Source: Promethearchaeota archaeon
Lineage (GTDB): Archaea > Asgardarchaeota > Lokiarchaeia > Sigynarchaeales > SOKP01
Assembly: GCA_013375495.1 (NCBI GenBank)
Contig: JABXKC010000078.1
Coordinates: 1 to 5,948 of the forward strand
Reading direction: 5' to 3'
Length of the DNA stretch: 5,948 bases
Positions 1 through 5,948 of this stretch are shown here, piece by piece. Numbering within the stretch: the first letter of the stretch is position 1; each line of letters starts with the position of its first letter. The position numbers were made by a program, and so were the translations under genes. The notes below the pieces were generated by a model. The model saw nothing but the letters and a program-made list of their open reading frames with translations, did not search any database and was not told the DNA's origin.

Positions 1-1174
1 TTTCTTGAGCGTCACCTGCAACCCATACTTTCATGTTAAATTGGCGTGCTTTATGATAAAACTCGTCGACGGGATCTAATCCAACTGCGATTAATAATGT
101 ATCACACGCAAATGTCTTTTCTGAACCGGGTTCAACATTCCAGCTATCCGTTAACTTTCCAATAGTCACGGATTCAAGTTCATTTTGGCCGTTTGCGGAT
201 ATGACTGTATGATTTGTATAAATTGGAACGCCTAACATTTTTAATTTGTCTTCGTGAACTTTATATCCTCCACATTTGGGTAAAGCTTCGACTAAGCCTA
301 CAACTTTTATTCCTGCTTGAATTGCATGATATCCCGCTATTAATCCAACATTACCCCCCCCAACAATGAATATCCTCTCCGCAGCTTTAACCAAATCTCG
401 ATTTATCAAGGTTTGAAAAGCGCCAGCACCATACACTCCAGGTAGCGTGTTTCCGGGAAAAATTAGCATCTTTTCTCTTGCACCAGTTGCGATTAATAAG
501 TATTTTGTTTTAATTAAAGCATACTCTTCCATATCTTTTATAATCCCTACTAATCCGTCACTAAATATGGCTAAAATTATGCTATTGACCCAAACTTTCA
601 CGGATTCAAGATTCAATACTATTTCTCCTAGTATTTTTCCTATCTCTATACCACGCGTACCAGCATAGACATCTTTCTGAGAACCAAAAAATTTATGAGT
701 TTGAAGTACTAATTTTCCCCCTAATTTTGCTTTATCGTCCACTAAAATAACACTGATATTATTTTCTCCTAAAATTTTTGTAGCTGAAAGTCCAGCAGGA
801 CCTCCTCCTATTACGAGAACTTCAGTTTTAATAATATTTACATCTCTAACTTCAACGCGATCATCTTCTGGAGGTAAATCTGGTAGACCATTACAACTCT
901 CGATTGTCATACCTTCAGTTAAAAGTGTCATACAAGCTTTGACTGGCACTCCATCGACTATTACATTACATTGAGAACATTGACCATTTGCGCAAAAAAT
1001 TCCTTGAGGACTTCGATCTTTGACATGTTGGCCGAAAACTTTAATATTATTGAGAAAAAGAGCAGAAGATATAACCATTCCCTTAAATCCAATTAATGAT
1101 TTTCCATCAAATGTAAATTCAATTTCCTTCTTTTTATCTACATCTATGATCGGGTGGTTATTTATAAACTCCAT
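1..1174 (-). CDS. [2Fe-2S] and FAD/NAD(P)-binding oxidoreductase (HcnA-HcnB / sarcosine oxidase alpha-like), C-terminus cut by window edge
   Basis: An iron-sulfur flavoprotein dehydrogenase, probably cytoplasmic; 391 codons are visible and the frame is still open at the left edge. Residues about 15-98 form a plant-type [2Fe-2S] domain with C61, C66, C69 and C81 (CX4CX2CX11C), preceded by an H-x-x-RSPQGIF stretch typical of HcnA and of the sarcosine oxidase alpha N-terminus. An FAD-binding Rossmann motif follows at 120-131 (VIGGGPAGLSA), then LGGKLVLQTHKFFGS at 151-165, an ATG-type motif at 225-233, and a second dinucleotide motif at 270-280 (VGGGNVGL), expected to bind NAD(P). The last visible residues, AGDAQE, match the C-terminal FAD contact of this fold. 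The start is fixed: an in-frame TAA at 1204-1202 lies upstream with no other ATG/GTG/TTG between. There is no Shine-Dalgarno, which fits leaderless translation. Family architecture suggests oxidation of an amine, imino or amino acid or similar substrate, but the substrate cannot be read from sequence. A free-standing NAD(P)H:acceptor role is the alternative. Confidence 0.9.
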   Translation of the reverse strand, partial: MEFINNHPIIDVDKKKEIEFTFDGKSLIGFKGMVISSALFLNNIKVFGQHVKDRSPQGIFCANGQCSQCNVIVDGVPVKACMTLLTEGMTIESCNGLPDLPPEDDRVEVRDVNIIKTEVLVIGGGPAGLSATKILGENNISVILVDDKAKLGGKLVLQTHKFFGSQKDVYAGTRGIEIGKILGEIVLNLESVKVWVNSIILAIFSDGLVGIIKDMEEYALIKTKYLLIATGAREKMLIFPGNTLPGVYGAGAFQTLINRDLVKAAERIFIVGGGNVGLIAGYHAIQAGIKVVGLVEALPKCGGYKVHEDKLKMLGVPIYTNHTVISANGQNELESVTIGKLTDSWNVEPGSEKTFACDTLLIAVGLDPVDEFYHKARQFNMKVWVAGDAQE

Positions 1175-1195
1175 CTGAAATTTATTATAAGGATT

Positions 1196-1208
1196 AATAA
1201 TTTATATT
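1196..1208 (-). promoter_or_regulatory. Proximal TATA-like box for the Fe-S flavoprotein gene (leaderless)
   Basis: The minus strand reads AATATAAATT, centred about 29 nt before the ATG at 1174. With the usual archaeal spacing of about 25 nt from TATA centre to start site, transcription would begin within a few bases of the ATG, giving a leaderless mRNA. This agrees with the lack of any Shine-Dalgarno before that ATG. The region is AT-rich, so chance matches are easy. Confidence 0.4.
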
Positions 1209-1210
1209 GA

Positions 1211-1229
1211 TTTTTATCAAAATAAAAAA
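1211..1229 (-). terminator. Candidate A/T hairpin plus oligo-T stop for the exporter operon
   Basis: A perfect 7-bp inverted repeat (TTTTTAT, 1211-1217, and ATAAAAA, 1222-1228) encloses a 4-nt loop, with a run of six T on the minus strand at 1229-1224. It starts about 60 nt after the stop codon of the downstream exporter gene. Archaeal RNA polymerase can terminate at T-rich stretches without a GC stem, so this is a reasonable 3' end. The stem contains only A/T pairs and would be weak. Confidence 0.35.
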
Positions 1230-1269
1230 TAGAATTAAAATACATTTCCTCTATGATGTGCCCAGAAAA

Positions 1270-1288
1270 TATTTATAAAGTCCCTTCC
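1270..1288 (-). promoter_or_regulatory. Distal archaeal TATA box with purine-rich upstream element
   Basis: The minus strand reads CTTTATAAATA at 1280-1270, a close match to the archaeal TATA consensus, directly preceded by GGAAGGGA, a purine-rich stretch in the position of the TFB-recognition element. It begins two bases past the exporter stop codon and points to the Fe-S flavoprotein gene. The expected start site is near 1250, which would give a leader of about 75 nt containing a short ORF. It is the best TATA match in the two intergenic gaps. Confidence 0.5.
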
Positions 1289-1290
1289 GT

Positions 1291-3102
1291 TCAAGGAGAT
1301 TTGACATCTTCAATAAATTCATATGATTGATGCCTGAAATAAGTATTATATAACCTTGCATAATAACCATTTCTTTGCATTAAACTTTCATGATTGCCTT
1401 CTTCAACAATTTTTCCATGGTCTAATACAATTATGCGATCAACATTTCTTACCGTTGTAAGCCTATGAGCAATAACGATTGTAGATCTTCCTTGCATTAC
1501 TTTTTCCATTGCTTCTTGAATTTGAACCTCTGTAAAAGGATCTACAGATGCTGTCGCCTCATCCAGTATTAATATCGATGGATTTTGTAGCAATACCCTT
1601 GCAAATACAATCAATTGCCTTTGACCCATTGAAAGAACTTTTCCCCTTTCTAGAATAAATGTTTCCAATCCACTATCAAGATTTTTTATCCATTCCATAC
1701 CACCTGATTGTTCTAAAGCCCATATCACATCCTCATGAGATGCTTCTGGTGAACCGTATTTAACGTTGTTTTCAATAGTATCAGCCCAGAGGAATGGAAC
1801 TTGTGGTATGAAACCAATTGATCTCCTAAATTCCGAAAGCGAAATATCACGTATACTATGTCCATCTATTCGCACATCTCCTGATTGAAATTCATATAAG
1901 CGGAGCAAAATCTTAGTCAGACTTGATTTTCCTGCTCCAGTGTGACCTACAATCGCAACAGTTTCTCCTGGTTGGATTGTCAAATTGAAATCCTTGAAAA
2001 TAGGTTTATCAGGCACATATTCAAATCCTAAATTATCAAATTCTATTCTGCCTTTTATTGAATCTAAAACAAAACTTCCCTGTTTAATATAGGATTGAGA
2101 GTCTTGAAGAGCAAAGATTCTTTCGGCGGCTGATAAGCCATCTTGAAATTGAGCCCAAAAACCTGCAATTTGAAGTATAGGCGAGAACATAAGCAGCGAA
2201 CTCTGAAGAAATAAATAAATATCCGAACCACTTAGCTCTCCTTGGAGAATTAAATTACCTCCAAAAAATATTAATAAAGCATAGAGAACCGCTACGAGAA
2301 TATCTAAGCTCGGAAAGAGAATTGATAAATATAAAGCTCTACTCATATTAACTCTATATGATTGCTTATTTATTGCTTGAAAATTGTCGTATTGACTTTC
2401 TTCTTGACGAAAATTTTTGATGATTTGAATTCCTGCCATTGATTCCTGTACAAAGGCATTCACTTGTGCTAGGGATCGCTGGCCATATACTGATTTTCTT
2501 CTTGTTACTTTACGAAAAGATAAAGTAAATGCAAAAACAAAAGGTACGATTAACATAAATACTCCAGTTAACAAGGGGCTTATAATAATCATAGGAATGA
2601 ATACAATCATAAAAATTAGGAAAGAAGAAATTAATTCTGTAAACATAGTAACTGATCCACCAAACTTTGCTCCGTCTGAGTTTATTCTACTCACAATTCT
2701 GCCCGTTGGATACTTATCGAAGAATGATAAATCTTGCTCAAGAACTCTTAAATTAGTTTGTCTACGCAAATTATAACATACACCATATACCATTCGGTTT
2801 CCTGTACGCCTGTTTACATAATTAAAAAGATATCCTAATGAATTTAAAATTAAAGTGTCAATTATAAAAAAGATTAAAATAAGGGGATCTGATCCTATCT
2901 CTAATTGCTTAATAATTAAACTCATAAGATAGGGTGTTAATCCGTATGTTATTGAAGAAAGGCAAATAAAAGTAATTATAATTGTCATAGAACGTCTATA
3001 TGGTTTAAACAGTTTTAAAATTCTTGAAAATAATTCTCTATCTGAATAGATTCTGTCGTAACCTTCTTCACCTAATCCAAAAAAGCCCATTTTTCTAGAC
3101 AT
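1291..3102 (-). CDS. ABC exporter half-transporter, subunit with intact Walker B Glu and degenerate signature (TM288-like)
   Basis: A full-length (603 aa) type IV ABC exporter subunit, six membrane helices followed by an ATPase domain, acting in the cytoplasmic membrane. Hydrophobic segments lie at about 39-64, 73-95, 150-172, 175-196, 257-281 and 295-317. The nucleotide-binding domain begins near 350: A-loop Y362, Walker A G386-S393 (GHTGAGKS), Q-loop Q434, signature 490-494 LSMGQ, Walker B 510-515 LILDE with catalytic E515, D-loop SVD 519-521 and H-loop H546. The signature departs from LSGGQ at its third residue, whereas the catalytic Glu is present. The upstream partner has the opposite defects, so the two should form a heterodimer with one active site. 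The start ATG lies 5 bp after the partner's stop and is preceded by a very strong Shine-Dalgarno, so translation is probably coupled. Transport substrate is unknown; family members export drugs, lipids or peptides. Confidence 0.97.
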   Translation of the reverse strand: MSRKMGFFGLGEEGYDRIYSDRELFSRILKLFKPYRRSMTIIITFICLSSITYGLTPYLMSLIIKQLEIGSDPLILIFFIIDTLILNSLGYLFNYVNRRTGNRMVYGVCYNLRRQTNLRVLEQDLSFFDKYPTGRIVSRINSDGAKFGGSVTMFTELISSFLIFMIVFIPMIIISPLLTGVFMLIVPFVFAFTLSFRKVTRRKSVYGQRSLAQVNAFVQESMAGIQIIKNFRQEESQYDNFQAINKQSYRVNMSRALYLSILFPSLDILVAVLYALLIFFGGNLILQGELSGSDIYLFLQSSLLMFSPILQIAGFWAQFQDGLSAAERIFALQDSQSYIKQGSFVLDSIKGRIEFDNLGFEYVPDKPIFKDFNLTIQPGETVAIVGHTGAGKSSLTKILLRLYEFQSGDVRIDGHSIRDISLSEFRRSIGFIPQVPFLWADTIENNVKYGSPEASHEDVIWALEQSGGMEWIKNLDSGLETFILERGKVLSMGQRQLIVFARVLLQNPSILILDEATASVDPFTEVQIQEAMEKVMQGRSTIVIAHRLTTVRNVDRIIVLDHGKIVEEGNHESLMQRNGYYARLYNTYFRHQSYEFIEDVKSP

Positions 3103-3107
3103 TCTAA

Positions 3108-4946
3108 TTAGACACCTCCCAAAAGCTCATCTAAGGTTTTGTGAAATCGCTTAATAAAGATTTTTTGATACTCTTTTGAATTATTAAGTAAATATTCGTG
3201 TGATCCTTGATTGACAATCTCACCTTGATTTAACACAATTATTAAATCTGCCCATCTAATCTGGGAAAGCCGATGTGTTATGATAAAGGTAGTTCTTCCA
3301 TGTAAAATCCTGAAAATAGCCTTTTGAATTCTTTCTTCAGTCTCTGAGTCTATTGAGGAGCTAGAATCATCCAAGATTAATATTTTTGGATTTGTGAGGA
3401 AAGCACGGGCAATTGCAATTCGTTGGCGTTCTCCACCACTTAATTGTACTCCTCTTTCACCAACCTTTGTATTATACTGATCTGGCAAATGTTTTATAAA
3501 TTCATGAGCTTGCGCCTCAGTTGCGACGGATATTACTTGTTCCTTAGTGGAATCTCGCCCAAAGGAAATGTTATCTAAAATTGAATCTGAAAAGATAAAA
3601 ATATCCTGTTCAATATAAGCGATTTGGTCACGAAGAGATTGGAGAGAATATTTTCTGATATCAATCCCGTCAATTAAAATTCGACCTTTATCGACATCAT
3701 ATAACCTTGAAATCAATTTCGTAAGCGTTGTCTTTCCAGAACCGGTTGTTCCTACTATCGCTATAGTCTGTCCTTCTGATACTTCAAAATTTAAATTTGT
3801 TAGAACATTGTTTTGAGTACCTGGATAAGAAAATGTAACATTCTCAAACTTTAAAGATCCTTTAATATTTTTAGATATGGCATCATCGGCATCGTAAATT
3901 TCTGAACTCTGATTCATAATTTCTAAAAGCCGATTTCCTCCCACTATTGCTTCTTTTACCATTAAGAATGACCTTATTGAAGCGTTGACAGGAAAGCGCA
4001 AACGCAATAATAAACCTATTAACCCTAGTATATCACCAACGGACAGAACGCCAGCTCTATTATAAAATACGCCGAAAGTTAAACCTATGGTAATTGTAAC
4101 TGAGAGGAGTAATAAAGGTAGATACTTGGCTTGTATATCACCTTGTTCAATACCCGCATCTCGATAACTTAAAGCACTATCTTTATATTTCTCAATGCTG
4201 TTTTCTTCTTGAGCCATTGATTTCACAATTTCAATCCCGCTCAAGGATTCATTTAGAACTGTGTTCATAGAACCGAAAGCAATGCGTCTACTTTCCGTTG
4301 GAGGGGTTAAACGTCCGAGAAATCTGCGAAGATATAAAATAAAAATGACACCAAAGATTATTGGTATTAATACTAATTCAAGTCGATAAGTAGAACCTAT
4401 TAAATATGTAGGGACTATTAGGTTGATTCCTGCATCTAAAATCATACCTATGGCAGGAGAAATTAAAAAATTCAAAAATCTTACGTCATTAGTAGCCCGA
4501 GCCATTATGTCTCCTATTCTTTGTTTATCATGAAATGATTGACTTTTGCCTAGCAGACTTAAATAGAATTCTCTACGTACGTCTCTCTCAATTCTCTGAG
4601 CAACAATTTCCCGAAATGTTCTTGATAACACTCCCGAAATAGGACTTCCCAATCCTATAAACAATATCAAAAAAGTATAGCTAACAACTTGAGATGGTTG
4701 GGCCGTAGGGAATACATCAATAGCTTTTCCGATTATAACATAAATGAATGAAGCTAAATAAGACGAAGTTATCATCAGAGTGAAGAATAATATCATAAAA
4801 TATTTGTTAGATCTATAAAAAATGTGTTTAACCAACCAAGATTTTATTCCCTTTTGTCTGGTTTTTAAAAAGTCATCGTTCTCAAAAGTAAATTCTGATT
4901 TTGCACCATTGGATTGTTCTTTCTGAGATTTTAAGGTTAGATTCAC
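3108..4946 (-). CDS. ABC exporter half-transporter, subunit with Asp in place of catalytic Glu and intact signature (TM287-like)
   Basis: A full-length (612 aa) ABC exporter subunit of the cytoplasmic membrane, first gene of a two-gene operon. A polar, charged N-terminal stretch of about 48 residues precedes six hydrophobic segments at about 49-74, 86-106, 161-183, 189-206, 275-297 and 301-318. The ATPase domain carries A-loop Y374, Walker A G399-T406 (GTTGSGKT), Q-loop Q447, a canonical signature LSGGE at 502-506, Walker B 522-527 ending in D526-D527, D-loop SSID 530-533 and H-loop H558. The catalytic Glu after Walker B is Asp (D527), marking the degenerate half-site of heterodimeric exporters such as TM287/288 and BmrCD. 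The start is GTG. The frame is open back to a TAA at 5018-5016, but no other ATG, GTG or TTG lies in that stretch, and the next in-frame Met (residue 50) would lose the elbow region. No Shine-Dalgarno is visible. Substrate unknown. Confidence 0.96.
   Translation of the reverse strand: MNLTLKSQKEQSNGAKSEFTFENDDFLKTRQKGIKSWLVKHIFYRSNKYFMILFFTLMITSSYLASFIYVIIGKAIDVFPTAQPSQVVSYTFLILFIGLGSPISGVLSRTFREIVAQRIERDVRREFYLSLLGKSQSFHDKQRIGDIMARATNDVRFLNFLISPAIGMILDAGINLIVPTYLIGSTYRLELVLIPIIFGVIFILYLRRFLGRLTPPTESRRIAFGSMNTVLNESLSGIEIVKSMAQEENSIEKYKDSALSYRDAGIEQGDIQAKYLPLLLLSVTITIGLTFGVFYNRAGVLSVGDILGLIGLLLRLRFPVNASIRSFLMVKEAIVGGNRLLEIMNQSSEIYDADDAISKNIKGSLKFENVTFSYPGTQNNVLTNLNFEVSEGQTIAIVGTTGSGKTTLTKLISRLYDVDKGRILIDGIDIRKYSLQSLRDQIAYIEQDIFIFSDSILDNISFGRDSTKEQVISVATEAQAHEFIKHLPDQYNTKVGERGVQLSGGERQRIAIARAFLTNPKILILDDSSSSIDSETEERIQKAIFRILHGRTTFIITHRLSQIRWADLIIVLNQGEIVNQGSHEYLLNNSKEYQKIFIKRFHKTLDELLGGV
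3113..3120 (-). promoter_or_regulatory. Strong Shine-Dalgarno for the second exporter gene
   Basis: GGGAGGTG on the minus strand, a near-complete complement of the archaeal 16S 3' end, sits 10 nt before the ATG at 3102. It lies within the last codons (Leu-Gly-Gly-Val) of the preceding exporter gene. It decides the start of the second gene and supports co-translation of both subunits from one mRNA. Confidence 0.85.
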
Positions 4947-4991
4947 TTCATTAGGTAATAATTTTAATGTAAAATACGGTGTTAAGATATC

Positions 4992-5001
4992 ATTATAAAA
5001 A
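4992..5001 (-). promoter_or_regulatory. Candidate TATA box for the exporter operon
   Basis: The minus strand reads TTTTTATAAT, centred about 50 nt before the GTG at 4946, predicting a start site near 4971 and a leader of about 25 nt. A weaker alternative, TATTTTAC around 4976-4969, would suit a leaderless start. The gap is so AT-rich that neither is secure. Confidence 0.3.
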
Positions 5002-5026
5002 TTGTTGATAATTATTTATTTTTTCT

Positions 5027-5033
5027 AAAAAAA
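5027..5033 (-). terminator. Oligo-T run after the AOR gene
   Basis: A run of seven T on the minus strand starts 38 nt past the AOR stop codon, and a pyrimidine-rich TTTCTTTTCC precedes it at about 5058-5049. Such T tracts are sufficient terminators for many archaeal genes. A facing A6 run (5024-5019 on the same strand) could form a small A/T foldback. No GC-rich stem is present. Confidence 0.4.
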
Positions 5034-5071
5034 TTCTGTAAAATATGAGGAAAAGAAATTATAATATTAGT

Positions 5072-5948
5072 TTATTGATAAGGAGCTATAATATCAATAA
5101 TTTTATGAAAATCAATTCCCAACCTTTTTACGGTCGCAATCGTAGGGCAACCGTTTTTATTCCAACCCCGTTCTAAGTAAACCGCATCCTGGAGCTTTTC
5201 GTATTGCTCCTCGCGGTGTTTACGGAGGATATTGATTTTCTCTTCAGTTGATTTGCTCGTGATATCAATTTTCATCTCTTTTAACTGTTCTTCATATCTT
5301 TCAGCACGACTCTCGTATTCAAGCGGAGTTACCGGTCCAACTGCCCTATAAGGTAGATTCGAATCGTGTTCTCGAAGACCTTTACCCTGCCTAATGTTAA
5401 AAATCCTTTGAAATGTGTAAACTCTTTCCGACATTAAGAGGAGATCGTCTATAGTCGATTCTCGACCCGTCACTGCTGAAAAATATTCTGCATACCATTT
5501 TTGGTGATCGGGTATTTTGGCTCGGACCAATTCTCCTGTCTTTGGATCTTTAATCGGATAATCTGCTTGGCTCTCTGGTTGGATATCGTTCCACGGTAAT
5601 TTACATAAACCACACAAACCGAACCAAGTTCTCCAGAGTGGGAAATATTGCAGAGCTTTAGCTTTATCCTTAAATGTAGGAATCGAATTTCGAATTACAT
5701 CGTCAAATATTAGCCAAGCTTCGTCGTGTTGAGGTCCTTTATTTGTTAAACCATATCCTCCTTGTTGTGCCAATGATTCTTTGGTTACGTACTCAGAAAA
5801 CTCTAAACCTTTGTGTTCCATACCGATATCTTGCACAAATTCCGGGTCCGCTCCAAAGTTTTCAACAAAATATTTTTTCATATATTTGATCCCCTTTCCA
5901 ACGATAACTCCAAAACCTTCACCTTTAGCCATTTGATGAATCAACTCA
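5072..5948 (-). CDS. Aldehyde:ferredoxin oxidoreductase family (tungstopterin, AOR/BamB-type) C-terminal half, N-terminus beyond window edge
   Basis: C-terminal portion (about 292 residues, roughly half of a usual 600-650) of a tungsten- or molybdenum-bis-pterin enzyme. AORs oxidise aldehydes to carboxylates and pass electrons to ferredoxin; BamB relatives act on aromatic CoA esters. The frame runs off the right edge (…E-L-I-H-Q-M-A-K-G…); a TTG at 5944 is an internal Leu, not a start. Counting that TTG as residue 1, family landmarks are the IHQMAKGEGFGVIVGKG helix (2-18), KGLEFSEY (45-52), GYGLTNKGPQHD (63-74), a Cys pair C111/C114 in FGLCGLCKLPW, ERVYTFQRIFNIRQG (173-187), LPYR (197-200) and the terminal RGWNKNGCPT block (259-268). 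The stretch 200-250 (GPVTPLEYESRAERYEEQLKE and a charged helix) is longer than in classic Pyrococcus AOR and recalls BamB-like branches. The Asp of the classic DxxGLC motif is not seen. The N-terminal pterin and CxxCxxxC cluster region is outside the window. Confidence 0.92.
   Translation of the reverse strand, partial: ELIHQMAKGEGFGVIVGKGIKYMKKYFVENFGADPEFVQDIGMEHKGLEFSEYVTKESLAQQGGYGLTNKGPQHDEAWLIFDDVIRNSIPTFKDKAKALQYFPLWRTWFGLCGLCKLPWNDIQPESQADYPIKDPKTGELVRAKIPDHQKWYAEYFSAVTGRESTIDDLLLMSERVYTFQRIFNIRQGKGLREHDSNLPYRAVGPVTPLEYESRAERYEEQLKEMKIDITSKSTEEKINILRKHREEQYEKLQDAVYLERGWNKNGCPTIATVKRLGIDFHKIIDIIAPYQ

Noticed and set aside
447..668. 73-codon plus-strand open frame
   Set aside because: It is antisense to the flavoprotein gene, whose minus-strand frame has cofactor motifs on both sides. 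It has no recognisable domain and no promoter or ribosome binding site of its own.
1291..4946. The two exporter genes as a recent tandem duplication
   Set aside because: Both have the same fold, but their membrane domains, N-termini and motif loops differ widely. The complementary site defects indicate an old, specialised heterodimer pair.
4944..4955. Out-of-frame ATG-AAG-TGA overlapping the GTG start of the first exporter gene, as a minimal upstream ORF or sign of a frameshift
   Set aside because: It encodes only two residues, has no ribosome binding site, and the GTG frame gives a normal exporter N-terminus. A chance match in AT-rich DNA is more likely.
4947..5071. Small RNA, riboswitch or additional gene in the gap between AOR and exporter
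   Set aside because: Only low-complexity A/T sequence with short foldbacks is present. There is no GC-containing stem, conserved motif or credible ORF.
5942..5944. TTG as the start codon of the AOR protein
   Set aside because: The frame is open to the edge of the window (Glu codon at 5947-5945), and the sequence here matches an internal AOR helix. About half of the protein would be missing if it began here.

Overview
The window is AT-rich and all four recognisable genes lie on the minus strand, so transcription runs from right to left. It looks archaeal. There are TATA-type promoter elements rather than -35/-10 boxes, two gene starts lack a Shine-Dalgarno sequence while an internal operon start has a very strong one, and a tungsten-type aldehyde:ferredoxin oxidoreductase is present. 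An AT-rich anaerobic archaeon, possibly an Asgard lineage, fits best; the lineage is a guess from overall character.

In transcription order: (1) 5948-5072 holds the C-terminal half of an aldehyde:ferredoxin oxidoreductase (AOR) family enzyme whose N-terminal part lies beyond the right edge. (2) A 125-bp AT-rich gap follows, with an oligo-T run and a possible promoter. (3) 4946-3108 and 3102-1291 are two full-length ABC exporter half-transporters separated by 5 bp. They carry complementary nucleotide-site defects, one in the Walker B catalytic residue and the other in the signature motif, as expected for an obligate heterodimer of the TM287/288, BmrCD or LmrCD kind. (4) A 116-bp AT-rich gap follows, with a good TATA box, an A/T hairpin with a T run, and a second TATA-like box placed for leaderless transcription. 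(5) 1174-1 holds the first 391 codons of an Fe-S flavoprotein: an N-terminal [2Fe-2S] ferredoxin-like domain fused to an FAD/NAD(P)-binding disulfide-oxidoreductase-type domain, as in HcnA plus HcnB or the front part of sarcosine oxidase alpha. Its C-terminus lies beyond the left edge.

The two exporter genes clearly work together. The two flanking redox enzymes are both electron-transfer proteins of anaerobic metabolism, but the exporter pair sits between them and each gap carries candidate stop and start signals, so a joint pathway is only a hypothesis. There are no RNA genes, CRISPR arrays, mobile elements or long repeats that I can see. I found no clearly new system here. The most informative points are the asymmetric exporter, the altered Fe-S/pterin motif of the AOR, and the two-promoter arrangement before the flavoprotein.
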